From contig NZ_JAFBCW010000020.1 of the NCBI RefSeq assembly GCF_016907915.1, positions 1 to 46,018 of the forward strand: a stretch of DNA of 46,018 bases, given 5' to 3'. The notes beneath the pieces were generated by a model, which did no database searches, was not told where the DNA came from, and saw only the letters and a program-made list of their open reading frames with translations. Numbering within the stretch: position 1 is the first letter of the stretch; each line of letters begins with the position of its first letter. The DNA is from Desulforadius tongensis (lineage in GTDB: Bacteria; Bacillota; Desulfotomaculia; Desulfotomaculales; Desulfohalotomaculaceae). A program made the position numbers and the translations under genes. This document shows, piece by piece, positions 1 through 8,474 of the stretch.

Positions 1-81
1 CCATACCGAACACGGAAGTTAAGCTCTGCAGGGCCGATGGTACTTGGGGGTTGACCCCTGGGAGAGTAGGTCGCTGCCAGA
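1..81 (+). rRNA. 5S ribosomal RNA, 3' part
   Basis: The window opens inside a 5S rRNA: the conserved block ccataccgaacacggaagtt and the closing tract gggagagtaggtcgctgcca are both present. About the first 30-40 bases lie outside the window. It is followed directly by a terminator, so this is the end of an rRNA operon or a separate 5S gene. Confidence 0.95.
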
Positions 82-93
82 ATTAATTTTTAT

Positions 94-126
94 AAAGCCC
101 TGAGATGTAAAAATCCCAGGGCTTTT
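94..126 (+). terminator. rRNA operon terminator
   Basis: Inverted repeat AAAGCCCTG / CAGGGCTTT with a short A-rich loop, ending in a T run just after the 5S rRNA. Confidence 0.85.
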
Positions 127-241
127 AATAGTTTGCCTGGCATAGGTCTGCCGGGCCAAAATTATTTTTTGAGAATTTTTATGTCAAAATATATCTGGCT
201 TCATATTATATATGTATAATATTGATTTGGAGAGATGGTTT

Positions 242-973
242 ATGAATGAAAAAGATAAGCTGATAAAGGTTCTGTATAAAATAAACCACAGTCTAAATAT
301 GCAGAATAAACTTTTAAACCAGCTGAATGAAAAAATATCTGAAAACCTGGAATACCAGGATAGATTGTACCGGTTGTTAGGGAAAACGGCATTAACTGAA
401 GATAACATGTATCGTTTAAATAATAATGTTTTTAATGATAGAAGGCAGCCTTTATTTTCTGAACCGGTTAATGTTTTTGACCTCAAAACCATAGGAACGG
501 GATATCCTGAGGGAAACGCCTCTCTCGCAGGAAAGCTTTACTCTACTTATTCAGGCAGTGTAACAATAGACGCTAATAAATATGCGGATTTTTATTTTAA
601 TAATCCTTCCGGTTCCGGAATAACGGCACAGTTTACTTGTGTTTTCGGAGAAGTGCGCAGGACTATAAGCGTCAGCGTATATAAAGATGTAACTTCATTT
701 TCCGATACAGGTACCCTCACCCCGCGCAATAACAATCCTGCTTTTTCTGATAATAGTGCCTTAACCGTTCGGTCCGCTTTTAATGTTGCCACCAACCCCG
801 TTTCAGGAGGAACAGCACTTTATTATTGTATACAAAAGCAGCCTTTTTTCATGGAATTTAAAGGGGCGCTTACCCTTCCGCCGGGGCACAACTGTGTAAT
901 TCAATTTTTAAACCAGGGAGCTGAAACCGATACCGCTGCTTTTGATGTCAGATGGTGGGAAATTGAAACTTAA
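242..973 (+). CDS. hypothetical protein with N-terminal coiled coil and beta-rich C-terminal half
   Basis: I do not recognise this protein. An ATG lies 30 bases upstream at 212, but only the ATG at 242 has a ribosome site (GGAGAG, about 8 bases away), so I use 242 (243 aa). Residues about 1-60 are polar and leucine/asparagine spaced, suggesting a coiled coil. From about residue 80 the chain is rich in Gly, Thr, Ser, Val and aromatic residues, like a beta-sandwich (jelly-roll) domain. There is no signal peptide or membrane segment. Phage-tail-like or surface proteins have this look, but that is only an impression. It is monocistronic, between the rRNA terminator and a separate downstream gene. 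Confidence 0.6.
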   Translation: MNEKDKLIKVLYKINHSLNMQNKLLNQLNEKISENLEYQDRLYRLLGKTALTEDNMYRLNNNVFNDRRQPLFSEPVNVFDLKTIGTGYPEGNASLAGKLYSTYSGSVTIDANKYADFYFNNPSGSGITAQFTCVFGEVRRTISVSVYKDVTSFSDTGTLTPRNNNPAFSDNSALTVRSAFNVATNPVSGGTALYYCIQKQPFFMEFKGALTLPPGHNCVIQFLNQGAETDTAAFDVRWWEIET

Positions 974-1117
974 AATTTGAGCGCGTATATCCAGCCCATG
1001 AAATGCACCCCGAAAAGCAGAAAATTTAATAAAAAACGGTGGAAAAATATCTATCTATTTGATATAGTGTAGCTTGTTAATTTATAATGCACATATATTT
1101 CGGGGTGATTATTTTAT

Positions 1118-2023
1118 ATGGATAGTAAAATGGCTGAATCCCTGCTTATATATGCCGATGTCAGCAGTTTAGATCAACTTAAAGAGGCCATTGATAACGG
1201 TGCCCAGGGTATTGGAATTTTACGAACAGAGTGTTTATACCAAAATGCCCGAAACTGTTCTGAAGAAGAGCAATTTATGCTTTACCGTGAAGCTGTTAAA
1301 ATAGCCGGTAACCGGCCTGTTACCATACGTACCTTTAGTGGTTTTTCTGATGAACAAAAGACGGGGCGGTGGGGTATTCGCTTTAGTATGGTTTACCCGG
1401 ATATTTTTCAAACCCAGCTGCGAGCTATCTTAAGGGCCGGTGTAAATGGAAATGTAAATATTGCTCTGCCGGGTATATCTGATGCAGAGGAGTTTAAATG
1501 GGCTAAAAAACAGCTGGAACTGGTAAAAAAGCAGCTTGAAGAACAAAATATCAAATATAATAAGCGTGCTCTTATGGGAATAATGATTGAAATACCGGCA
1601 GTGGTTATGTGTTTAGATATGCTCATCCATGAGGTTAATTTTTATATCATTGATTCAGACAGGCTGCTGCAGAATCTCATGGTTATTAATGCCGGTAACG
1701 ATACTTTAGAAACTCTTAAAGACCCACTGCACCCGGCTGTGCTGCGCACAATAAAACAGATAATGACTGCCAGGCCCGGTGGACGCATAAAGCTGTCTGT
1801 TTGCGGCAGGTTAGCCGAAACTGATTATGCTGTACCCATTTTGAAAGGAATGGGAATTAAAAGTATAGCTGTAAGGGCCGGCATACTTTCCAGTATATCT
1901 GCATTGGAAAAGAGTGTAAGCAAAGAAAATTGTCTTCGAATAGCATCTAAGACGTTGGCCCTTTCCAACTCTCAGCGTATAAAAAATTATGTTATGGCGG
2001 CTATTGATAAATATAAAATGTAA
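1118..2023 (+). CDS. orphan PEP-utilising enzyme domain (enzyme I C-terminal-like)
   Basis: The 301-residue protein resembles only the C-terminal, PEP-binding TIM-barrel of PTS enzyme I or PEP synthase. Family-like blocks in order are GIGILRTE near residue 31, RGIRFS-like WGIRFSM near 88, TQLRAILRA near 100, GIMIEIPA near 153, DPLHPAVLR near 200 and the catalytic-Cys block VCGRLAE near 227. The N-terminal phosphohistidine domain is absent, and the usual GTNDL block is replaced by DSDRLLQ. No HPr or enzyme II gene is nearby. It may be a degenerate or regulatory PEP/pyruvate-binding protein. ATG with GGGGTGAT eight bases upstream. Confidence 0.7.
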   Translation: MDSKMAESLLIYADVSSLDQLKEAIDNGAQGIGILRTECLYQNARNCSEEEQFMLYREAVKIAGNRPVTIRTFSGFSDEQKTGRWGIRFSMVYPDIFQTQLRAILRAGVNGNVNIALPGISDAEEFKWAKKQLELVKKQLEEQNIKYNKRALMGIMIEIPAVVMCLDMLIHEVNFYIIDSDRLLQNLMVINAGNDTLETLKDPLHPAVLRTIKQIMTARPGGRIKLSVCGRLAETDYAVPILKGMGIKSIAVRAGILSSISALEKSVSKENCLRIASKTLALSNSQRIKNYVMAAIDKYKM

Positions 2024-2027
2024 TATT

Positions 2028-2056
2028 AACCAGCTTGTAGTATAAGCTGGTTTTTA
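2028..2056 (+). terminator. rho-independent terminator
   Basis: Stem AACCAGCTT / AAGCTGGTT followed by five T, ending the PEP-utilising gene. Confidence 0.85.
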
Positions 2057-2086
2057 ATTTTTTAAATTACAAAATCATAACCCCAT

Positions 2087-2148
2087 TGTCTTACACGCGA
2101 CAATTACAATGTCTTAATAAAGACAAATCCCCTGTCGCTGTCAAGACA
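2087..2148. promoter_or_regulatory. array of three TGTC-N8-GACA palindromes
   Basis: Three 16-bp sites fit TGTC-N8-GACA exactly: TGTCTTACACGCGACA (2087-2102), TGTCTTAATAAAGACA (2110-2125) and TGTCGCTGTCAAGACA (2133-2148). Each pair is separated by 7 bases, a strict 23-bp period. The array lies between the terminator of the preceding gene and the TSUP transporter, so it most likely controls the transporter. The geometry suits cooperative binding of a dimeric regulator. TGT-N10-ACA resembles NifA-type upstream activator sites, but I found no convincing sigma-54 promoter (GG-N10-GC) downstream. Confidence 0.65.
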
Positions 2149-2305
2149 TATCGCCAAATAATAGTGTGATAAACTAATTAATGAACGATGGGTTTTAATT
2201 ATCTTAATAGTGAAAAATTATACTATCCTACATAATGTATACATTTTTCTGGTAAAAATTAAATTTCTCCAGGTGAAAACAACAGGAAGTGAAAGGTGGT
2301 GTGGT

Positions 2306-2353
2306 GTGTTTTTTAGTGCTGAGATTATATTAGCGGCTGAAAAGGAGGTGTAA
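2306..2353 (+). CDS. possible 15-residue leader peptide
   Basis: A short GTG-initiated reading frame (15 codons plus stop) sits in the 400-base leader of the TSUP transporter, with AAAGGTGG upstream. Its last codons contain a second strong AAGGAGGTG sequence with no start codon behind it. It may be a leader peptide or chance. The rest of 2149-2478 is AT-rich, with no other gene visible. Confidence 0.2.
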   Translation: MFFSAEIILAAEKEV

Positions 2354-2478
2354 GAATTTTTTTTATCGGTTAATTTGCAATAAATATAACTTGCACAATC
2401 GAGCTTTTATTTTAAATATAAGGCAATTATTATAAGTGATAAAGAGCTGTGGTACAAAATCAAGAGGAGGGACTTACT

Positions 2479-3471
2479 GTGGAGTTTGCTTATGGTTTAG
2501 ATGCCAACCCATTTGGCATTCTGTTTTGGGGTATCATTGTTGGTTATGTTTTTTCTACCGTAGGTGCTGCGGGGGCCGTTCTTACCTTTATTGGTCAAAC
2601 TGTGTTATTTAAATTTGACAAGGCCATGATTAAACATTTAATAACTACAGGTATGGCAGAATCTGAAGCTAAAGCAGCCGCTAAAAATACCTTAAAGGTT
2701 CATAACCTGATGGCTGTAATTTTTTCACCGCTCATTGCAGTACCCCGGTACTTTAAAGAGAAAAGGGTGGCCATTCCCCTGGCGCTGTGTGTTGCAGTAG
2801 GTGTTGTTGCCGGTGCTGTAATTGGTCCCATGATTCCAATGTCAATGAAAGCATATAAGTTTTGGTTCGGTGTAGTAACCTTCCTGATCGGTATCAGGTT
2901 ATTCTATGAAACAACAGATTATGCCCGCAATAAAAAACAAAAGTTAAAAAACATCTCCAAAAAATTTGAAGAAAAAGTTAAAGAACTTAAGAAATCCGGT
3001 AACTGGGATGAGTTAGCAGCAGAGGGTTTCAAAGTTAACAACTTCAGTATTTCCGGTTTAAAATTTACCTTCTGGGGCGAAGAATTCTCCATTAATCCTA
3101 TGGCGGCAGCACTGGGTGGTTTCTTCATTGCCATTATCGCTTCTATGTTTGGTTTAGGCGGCGGGTTCCTGCTGGTACCATACCTGTCCTCAATATTTGT
3201 ACTGCCAATGTTCGTTGTAAGCGGAACCTCAATAACCATTGTACTTGTTAACTCAGTAATTGCCATTATCAGCTATCTGGCAAAGGGTGCTCAACCCGAT
3301 CTGATGTTCATGGGAGTTATGCTGGTGGGTATTGCCATTGGTTCTTTCGTGGGCCCGGTTACTCAAAAATATTATAAAGAAAAATATCTCAGGATGTTCC
3401 TGGCTGCAATATTATTCTTCTACGGTCTGCGTTTTATGGGTGTATGGGCTGCACTGGGTATTCCCATCTAA
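2479..3471 (+). CDS. TSUP-family (TauE/SafE) anion exporter
   Basis: A polytopic membrane protein of 330 aa with the two-fold repeat of the TSUP family. Each half carries a glycine-rich helix start (GYVFSTVGAAGA near the N terminus and FGLGGGFLLVPYL in the second half). A charged, Lys-rich cytoplasmic loop of about 60 residues separates the halves. Family members export sulfite, sulfoacetate or related anions; the substrate cannot be read here. I chose the GTG at 2479 because GAGGAGGG lies eight bases upstream; a GTG at 2449 has no ribosome site. Expression is probably controlled by the operator array at 2087-2148. Confidence 0.85.
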   Translation: MEFAYGLDANPFGILFWGIIVGYVFSTVGAAGAVLTFIGQTVLFKFDKAMIKHLITTGMAESEAKAAAKNTLKVHNLMAVIFSPLIAVPRYFKEKRVAIPLALCVAVGVVAGAVIGPMIPMSMKAYKFWFGVVTFLIGIRLFYETTDYARNKKQKLKNISKKFEEKVKELKKSGNWDELAAEGFKVNNFSISGLKFTFWGEEFSINPMAAALGGFFIAIIASMFGLGGGFLLVPYLSSIFVLPMFVVSGTSITIVLVNSVIAIISYLAKGAQPDLMFMGVMLVGIAIGSFVGPVTQKYYKEKYLRMFLAAILFFYGLRFMGVWAALGIPI

Positions 3472-3490
3472 GTAATAATTAATACGATAT

Positions 3491-3524
3491 AAAAAATCAC
3501 CGGAGTAACTGCCGGTGATTTTTT
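3491..3524 (+). terminator. rho-independent terminator
   Basis: Stem AAAATCACCGG / CCGGTGATTTT with a T run after the TSUP gene. Confidence 0.9.
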
Positions 3525-3605
3525 CATGCCGTTTAAAATAAAGAATATTGACCTGTTATTAAAAGAATTATATATTAATGCAGTAGTTGTTTTAGAAAGG
3601 TAGTG

Positions 3606-4064
3606 GTGATAATAAATTTAAAAGCTGCTTTAATTGTTAGTCTGCTGGCCTTTGCTGTAACCACCCTGGTGGTAATTATTAGTGCCCGGCTGTCTCAGCA
3701 AAAGCGGAAAGATGAATTGATGGCGGAAATTAAAAAGTATAACCAGCTTTCTAAAGATGCATCCGATGTCGGGGCCAAGGGTATTTATGCCGCCTATCAA
3801 AAACAGGGTAATGAAAAATTAATGGATTATTTTGTTGCCATGTATAAAGAAGCGGTTGTGGAGATGGCGCTGCACGTACTGGCACTGGGGATGATACAAA
3901 GGTATTACTTTGTGGAAATTATTCCTTTTCCCACCTCCATTTGGTTCTTTGGCGACGGGTTAGGGAGTATGGCCTGGTATGTTATCAGTGCTGTTGCTTT
4001 TTTCTTTGCGGTAATTAAACCCCTTAAACCGAAGGTCCGCTACTTTAGGCCTTACTGGCAGTAA
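3606..4064 (+). CDS. small membrane protein, possibly DUF106/EMC3-like
   Basis: 152 aa. An N-terminal membrane helix (about residues 5-25) is followed by a charged helical stretch with coiled-coil character (about 28-75), then two more hydrophobic helices (about 80-100 and 118-138) and a basic tail. This helix, coiled coil, helices pattern and the WYVISAVAFFFA segment recall DUF106/TMCO1-type members of the YidC/Oxa1 superfamily, but the match is weak. Start GTG at 3606 with AGAAAGG five bases upstream; GTG at 3603 is the alternative. It follows the TSUP gene after a terminator, so it has its own transcript. Confidence 0.55.
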   Translation: MIINLKAALIVSLLAFAVTTLVVIISARLSQQKRKDELMAEIKKYNQLSKDASDVGAKGIYAAYQKQGNEKLMDYFVAMYKEAVVEMALHVLALGMIQRYYFVEIIPFPTSIWFFGDGLGSMAWYVISAVAFFFAVIKPLKPKVRYFRPYWQ

Positions 4065-4080
4065 TGTTAAAATATAAATT

Positions 4081-4130
4081 AATGCGGTAGGTGATGCTTT
4101 TGTTTGTTCAGGGCTCTTACCGTATTTTTT
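4081..4130 (+). terminator. probable terminator with long loop
   Basis: Stem AATGCGGTA / TACCGTATT (one G-T pair) with a loop of about 28 bases and a run of six T. Confidence 0.55.
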
Positions 4131-4204
4131 GAAATTTTTGCCTGGTGATAAACTCTAAATATATGATATTATACTTTACAGTTGCTAATGGAGGGTTATT
4201 ATTT

Positions 4205-5911
4205 ATGTTCACTGACAGGGATTTGAAATCCAAGTTAAGCAGTATTGACGGCAGGGGTTACAAGGCATACAAATCCATTGCCGGAATGTACCGGTTCCCG
4301 CATTTTCAATTGTTTATTGACCATGTGCAGAGCGATCCCTTTGCGCCGCCTTCCAGGATAAGGGTTAGGGTGCCTCAGGATATGGCCGGGTTCCCGGGGC
4401 ATTTGTTTAAAAATTATCATCGCCGGGCAGCTTTACAAGATTATTTAACCAGGCAGTTTGCCCGCAGCATATCGGTAATATCTCAAGGTAAAACAGGCAG
4501 CGGCAAAAGCGGTATAATATCAATTGACCGGTGCGGCCAGGAGATACTGGAGCGTACCGCTATGGTAGTTAATGACCGGTTTGTAGAAGCGCGGCTGGCC
4601 ATCGGACTGCCGGCCAGGGGTAGAACAATTATGGCTAAAGAAGCGATCAGTATTTTCTTTGATCAGATGAGTGAAATTGTCAGCCGGTCGCTTTACTATA
4701 AAAATTTGCATCAAAAACAGCTGCAGCGGCATATTGAATTAGTGGAGGACCAGGCTTATCTCCAGTCCAAGCTGCTGGAGCAGGGCTTGGTGGCCTTTGT
4801 GGCCAATGGTTCCATACTTCCCCGGGAGAGCGGCGTCAGCGATAAACCGCTAACAGGTAAAAATGTAATTCCCTTCCGGGCTCCCAAAAGTTTAGAGGTT
4901 ACCTTTGAGCTGCCCAACAACGGCCGGGTAACCGGTATGGGTATTCCCAAGGGGGTAACATTAATAGTAGGAGGCGGTTATCACGGCAAGTCAACGCTGT
5001 TGAGAGCCATTGAACGGGGAGTTTATCATCACATTCCCGGGGATGGAAGGGAGTTTGTGGTAACTGTTCCCGATGCGGTGAAAATTCGGGCGGAAGATGG
5101 CCGCAGTGTTCAGGGAGTAAACATCAGCGGTTTTATTAATAACTTACCTTTCCAACAGGATACCGAGAAATTTTCCACGGAGAATGCCAGCGGCAGTACA
5201 TCTCAGGCGGCCAATATAGTTGAAGCGCTGGAGGTAGGTACAAGCCTGCTGCTGCTGGATGAGGATACCAGTGCCACAAATTTTATGATTCGCGATGGGC
5301 GGATGCAGAAGCTGGTGTCAAAGGAACAGGAGCCCATTACTCCGTTTATAGACCGGGTGCGGGAATTATATGATAAATATGCCGTTTCCAGCATACTGGT
5401 GGTTGGCGGCTCAGGGGATTATTTTACGGTGGCAGATTGTGTTATTAAAATGGAAAACTATACGGTAAAAGATGTTACAAAGGAAGCTAAGGAAATTGCT
5501 GCCCAAAGTATGGATACCCGCCGGCGAGAAGTAAGCAATGAGTTTAGTATAACCCGGCGTATATTTAACCCCGCCGGATTTAAGCTGAATAATAGGGATA
5601 AGGTTAAAGCCAGGGGGCTGTATCAAATTCAATACGGGCGGAAGGATATTAACTTACACTACGTTGAGCAGCTTGTGGATGACAGCCAAACTAATGCCAT
5701 AGCGGAAATCATTAGATATGCTGCCAAGCATTATTTCAACGGGAAACTTACATTGGCAGAAGTGGTGGACAGTGTGTTAAATGACATTAAGCAGTTTGGG
5801 TTGGATGTTATTTCACCGTTTAAAGGGCAGCACCCGGGAAACCTGGCTTTACCCAGGAAACATGAAATTTGTTCTGCCATAAATAGAATGCGTGGGGTTG
5901 AAACATTATAA
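4205..5911 (+). CDS. predicted ABC-class P-loop ATPase
   Basis: 568 aa, matching the soluble 'ABC-class predicted ATPase' family (PF09818). The N-terminal region has the family's GRGYKAYKSI and FPHFQLFIDHVQ-type blocks. A central ATPase core carries Walker A GGGYHGKST near residue 256, an ABC-signature-like SGSTSQAANI near 330, and a Walker B/acidic motif LLLLDEDTSATNFM near 345. There is no membrane segment, and the cellular role of the family is unknown. The ATG at 4205 has GGAGGG nine bases upstream; an in-frame ATG at 4145 lacks one. It is followed by the DAK2 gene after 94 bases. Confidence 0.9.
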   Translation: MFTDRDLKSKLSSIDGRGYKAYKSIAGMYRFPHFQLFIDHVQSDPFAPPSRIRVRVPQDMAGFPGHLFKNYHRRAALQDYLTRQFARSISVISQGKTGSGKSGIISIDRCGQEILERTAMVVNDRFVEARLAIGLPARGRTIMAKEAISIFFDQMSEIVSRSLYYKNLHQKQLQRHIELVEDQAYLQSKLLEQGLVAFVANGSILPRESGVSDKPLTGKNVIPFRAPKSLEVTFELPNNGRVTGMGIPKGVTLIVGGGYHGKSTLLRAIERGVYHHIPGDGREFVVTVPDAVKIRAEDGRSVQGVNISGFINNLPFQQDTEKFSTENASGSTSQAANIVEALEVGTSLLLLDEDTSATNFMIRDGRMQKLVSKEQEPITPFIDRVRELYDKYAVSSILVVGGSGDYFTVADCVIKMENYTVKDVTKEAKEIAAQSMDTRRREVSNEFSITRRIFNPAGFKLNNRDKVKARGLYQIQYGRKDINLHYVEQLVDDSQTNAIAEIIRYAAKHYFNGKLTLAEVVDSVLNDIKQFGLDVISPFKGQHPGNLALPRKHEICSAINRMRGVETL

Positions 5912-6005
5912 ATAATTTAAAATATTGGTTCATAGCAGGAAACGGAACTATTATCTAGAAGTATATTATGGTTAGAGTAATTTTAGTAGTTGGGGGAACG
6001 CTATT

Positions 6006-7616
6006 TTGGGTATATATAACTTAGATGGTACGGGACTAAAGTTTATATTAATGGGCTGTGTAAATTTTTTAGCAAAATTAAAAACAGAAATAGACGCATT
6101 AAATGTATTTCCGGTGCCCGATGGCGATACCGGTACCAATATGTACCTAACACTGCTGGAAGGTACCAAAGCAGCACAGCGGGTTGACGGTAACGATTTG
6201 GATAAAGTAATTAAAGCGGCAGCAAATGGCTGTTTAATGGGTGCCCGGGGCAACTCCGGTGTAATATTGTCCCAGGTGGTAAGGGGCTTTGCCAATGCCT
6301 TAAGCGGAAAGACCAAGGCGGATGCCAAAGATTTGGCCAAAGCCATTGAGGAAGGGGCTAAATTGTCTTACCAGGCTGTTTCCGAGCCTGTGGAGGGTAC
6401 TATTTTAACTGTATTAAGAAAGAGTGCCGAGGCGGCTCACCATGCTGCTGAGCGCAGTCCCGAGTTAACGCGTTTTATGGTTGCTGTTTCCCGTCAGGCT
6501 CGCAAAGCCCTGGAAGCCACTCCGGATCAACTGCCGGTGCTGAAGGAAGCGGGAGTGGTTGATGCCGGCGGTAAGGGCTGGGTGGTTATTTTACAGGGCA
6601 TACTTTATACCCTGAGAAAAGTGGAGCAAATTGGATTACTTGATGATTTTACCGCCAGTCAGAAGAAGCGCCTGGCAGAATACATTCCCAAGGAACTGGA
6701 AAGTGATATAACTTATACATATTGTACTGAGTTTTTACTAAAGGGTAATGGCCTGCCGCTGGAGCAGATTAAAAGGGAACTGCAGCCCTATGGTGATTGT
6801 TTAATGGTGGTGGGCAGTGAGCAGGTAACCAAAGTACATATTCATTCCAATCATCCCGGTTTGGTAATTGAAACCTGCTTAAATTACGGTTCGCTGCACA
6901 AATTGCGGATCAGCAACATGCAGGAGCAAAATGAAAATTGGCGGCAGGAGCAAACAGCCAAACCTTTAGCTGTTATTGCAGTGGCTTTGGGTGAAGGGAT
7001 AGTTAATATCATGGAAAGTATTGGTGCGGACATAGTTATTACCGGCGGCCAGACCATGAACCCGAGTACCGAGGATATTTTACAGGCTGTGGAAGAGGTG
7101 CCGTCTAAAAATGTAATCATAATGCCCAATAATAAAAACATAATCATGGCAGCCCGGCAGGCTGCCTCAATGACTAAAAAGTCAGTGGCAGTAATACCAA
7201 CTGTTTCTATACCCCAGGGGCTGTCTGCCCTGCTGGTATATAATCCCGAAGGGAGCTTAGAGGAAAACGAAGAGCGTATGAATGAAGCAATGGAAATGGT
7301 TAGAACCGGGGAAATAACAAAAGCCGTTCGGGATGTAAGTATTGGCGGCCGGTCTGTGAGCAGCGGGGATGTTATTGGTTTGGTAGACGGCCGGCTGGTA
7401 TCCAGCGGGGATGACATATACTCGGTGATGAAACAGCTGGTTCAGGAATTGACATCGGACGGAGAAGAACTGGTCACGTTATATTACGGCCAAGACCTCA
7501 CCGGGGAAATAGCCCAACAGGCTGCAGATAAGCTGCGGGAGGATTTTTTGGATTTGGAAATTGAGGTGCATTACGGGGGACAGCCGCTTTATCATTATAT
7601 CATTTCAGCGGAGTAA
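6006..7616 (+). CDS. DAK2-domain protein, FakA/YloV-type fatty acid kinase
   Basis: 536 aa, the normal length for FakA/YloV. The N-terminal DhaL-like kinase domain has the metal/ATP motif NVFPVPDGDTGTNM near residue 36 and GARGNSGVILSQ near 80. A middle domain follows, then a C-terminal domain with a DegV-like fold (ITGGQTMNPSTEDIL and MPNNKNI). In other Bacillota FakA phosphorylates fatty acids delivered by DegV-type FakB proteins; no fakB gene is in the window. Starts at TTG with GGGGGA eight bases upstream. YloU (Asp23), the usual upstream neighbour, is absent. Confidence 0.9.
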   Translation: MGIYNLDGTGLKFILMGCVNFLAKLKTEIDALNVFPVPDGDTGTNMYLTLLEGTKAAQRVDGNDLDKVIKAAANGCLMGARGNSGVILSQVVRGFANALSGKTKADAKDLAKAIEEGAKLSYQAVSEPVEGTILTVLRKSAEAAHHAAERSPELTRFMVAVSRQARKALEATPDQLPVLKEAGVVDAGGKGWVVILQGILYTLRKVEQIGLLDDFTASQKKRLAEYIPKELESDITYTYCTEFLLKGNGLPLEQIKRELQPYGDCLMVVGSEQVTKVHIHSNHPGLVIETCLNYGSLHKLRISNMQEQNENWRQEQTAKPLAVIAVALGEGIVNIMESIGADIVITGGQTMNPSTEDILQAVEEVPSKNVIIMPNNKNIIMAARQAASMTKKSVAVIPTVSIPQGLSALLVYNPEGSLEENEERMNEAMEMVRTGEITKAVRDVSIGGRSVSSGDVIGLVDGRLVSSGDDIYSVMKQLVQELTSDGEELVTLYYGQDLTGEIAQQAADKLREDFLDLEIEVHYGGQPLYHYIISAE

Positions 7617-7672
7617 TTGTTAAAATAAATTAATTGTTTATCAAGCAGGATTTATGATATTAAATATAGAAT

Positions 7673-7691
7673 ACCCCCAAATCAGGGGGGG
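7673..7691 (+). promoter_or_regulatory. hairpin covering the ribosome site of the CGGC gene
   Basis: CCCCC (7674-7678) can pair with the GGGGGGG (7685-7691) that serves as the ribosome site of the gene at 7697, with loop AAATCA. This could reduce or gate translation. Confidence 0.35.
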
Positions 7692-7696
7692 ATTTT

Positions 7697-8062
7697 ATGT
7701 CTAAAGGAATTGCCATATTTAGCTGCAAAAAAATCCGTGATATAAGCTGTATCGGCTGTATTAAGTGTTTTAAAGCCCTGGCTGATCGGGCTGGGGAGTT
7801 TGCTCGTTACCAGCAGGAAGATGAAGTGGAAATTGTGGCTATGAGCAGCTGCGGTGATTGTCCCGGTTTAATGATACCGCGTACCGTTTTGGTGATGGAA
7901 AACCTGAGAGCCCAGGGCCGGGATGTAGATGTTATTCACATCGCAACCTGTATGGTAAAGGCGGTTGAAACAGCAGCCTGTCCCATTGATTTACAAAAGC
8001 TGAAAAACACGTTGGAGAAGAAATTTAAAAAAGAAGTTGTTATAGGTACTCACAACTACTAA
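7697..8062 (+). CDS. CGGC-domain protein (predicted metal binding)
   Basis: 121 aa, matching the CGGC family of small cysteine-rich proteins common in anaerobes. Cysteines occur as IFSCKKI, SCIGCIKCF, SSCGDCPGL, ATCMVKA and AACP, with the family block CGDCPG at about residues 53-58. The function is unknown; metal or Fe-S binding is assumed from the cysteines. The ATG at 7697 is five bases after a run of G that may be hidden in a hairpin. A terminator follows, so it is monocistronic. Confidence 0.8.
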   Translation: MSKGIAIFSCKKIRDISCIGCIKCFKALADRAGEFARYQQEDEVEIVAMSSCGDCPGLMIPRTVLVMENLRAQGRDVDVIHIATCMVKAVETAACPIDLQKLKNTLEKKFKKEVVIGTHNY

Positions 8063-8065
8063 GTA

Positions 8066-8107
8066 AAAAGCGGCGGCAGGGGGTAAACTTGTCGCCGTTT
8101 TGTTTTT
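8066..8107 (+). terminator. rho-independent terminator
   Basis: CGGCG / CGCCG stem flanked by A and T runs after the CGGC gene. Confidence 0.7.
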
Positions 8108-8154
8108 TAATATATAAGGGATTTTTTTAAAAAATTTTTTGGGAGGCATGAATA

Positions 8155-8436
8155 ATGGTGGTGGGTACGTTAACAATAGAACTTTTTGTTGGCGAAGCCA
8201 GTACTCTTAAAGATAAGCGCAGGGTACTGAAAAGTATTATTGACCGGGTAAAAGCAAAGTTTAATGTATCAATAGCAGAGGTTGACGGGCATGACATTTG
8301 GCAGCGTTCAACCCTTGGGGTGGCATGTGTTAGTAACGAAACGGCTCATGCTCAAAGTATGCTCAGTAATGTGGCTAAATTTATAGAAAACCAGGGAACG
8401 GCCGAAATTATTTCCATATCCACTGAAATATTATAA
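8155..8436 (+). CDS. DUF503 (YlxP-like) protein
   Basis: 93 aa, the typical size of DUF503. Family landmarks are LFVGEASTLKDKRRVLKSII near the start, the AEVDGHDIWQRSTLGVA block in the middle and a beta-strand IISISTEIL at the end. Members elsewhere are often near ribosome-binding factor genes, but here it stands alone. The function is not established. ATG at 8155 with GGGAGG eight bases upstream; no terminator of its own on this strand is clear. Confidence 0.85.
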   Translation: MVVGTLTIELFVGEASTLKDKRRVLKSIIDRVKAKFNVSIAEVDGHDIWQRSTLGVACVSNETAHAQSMLSNVAKFIENQGTAEIISISTEIL

Positions 8437-8440
8437 TTAT

Positions 8441-8474
8441 AAAAAAGTCAGACCCTTACTGGGAAGAGTCTGAC
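8441..8474 (-). terminator. rho-independent terminator overlapping a gene end
   Basis: On the minus strand AGTCAGAC / GTCTGACT is followed by six T. The stem includes the last codons of the small minus-strand gene. Confidence 0.8.

Noticed and set aside
2149-2478. Sigma-54 promoter to go with NifA-like sites
   Set aside because: Each GC dinucleotide was checked for GG ten bases upstream; the nearest candidate, near 2304-2319, has an 11-base gap and a poor -12 element.
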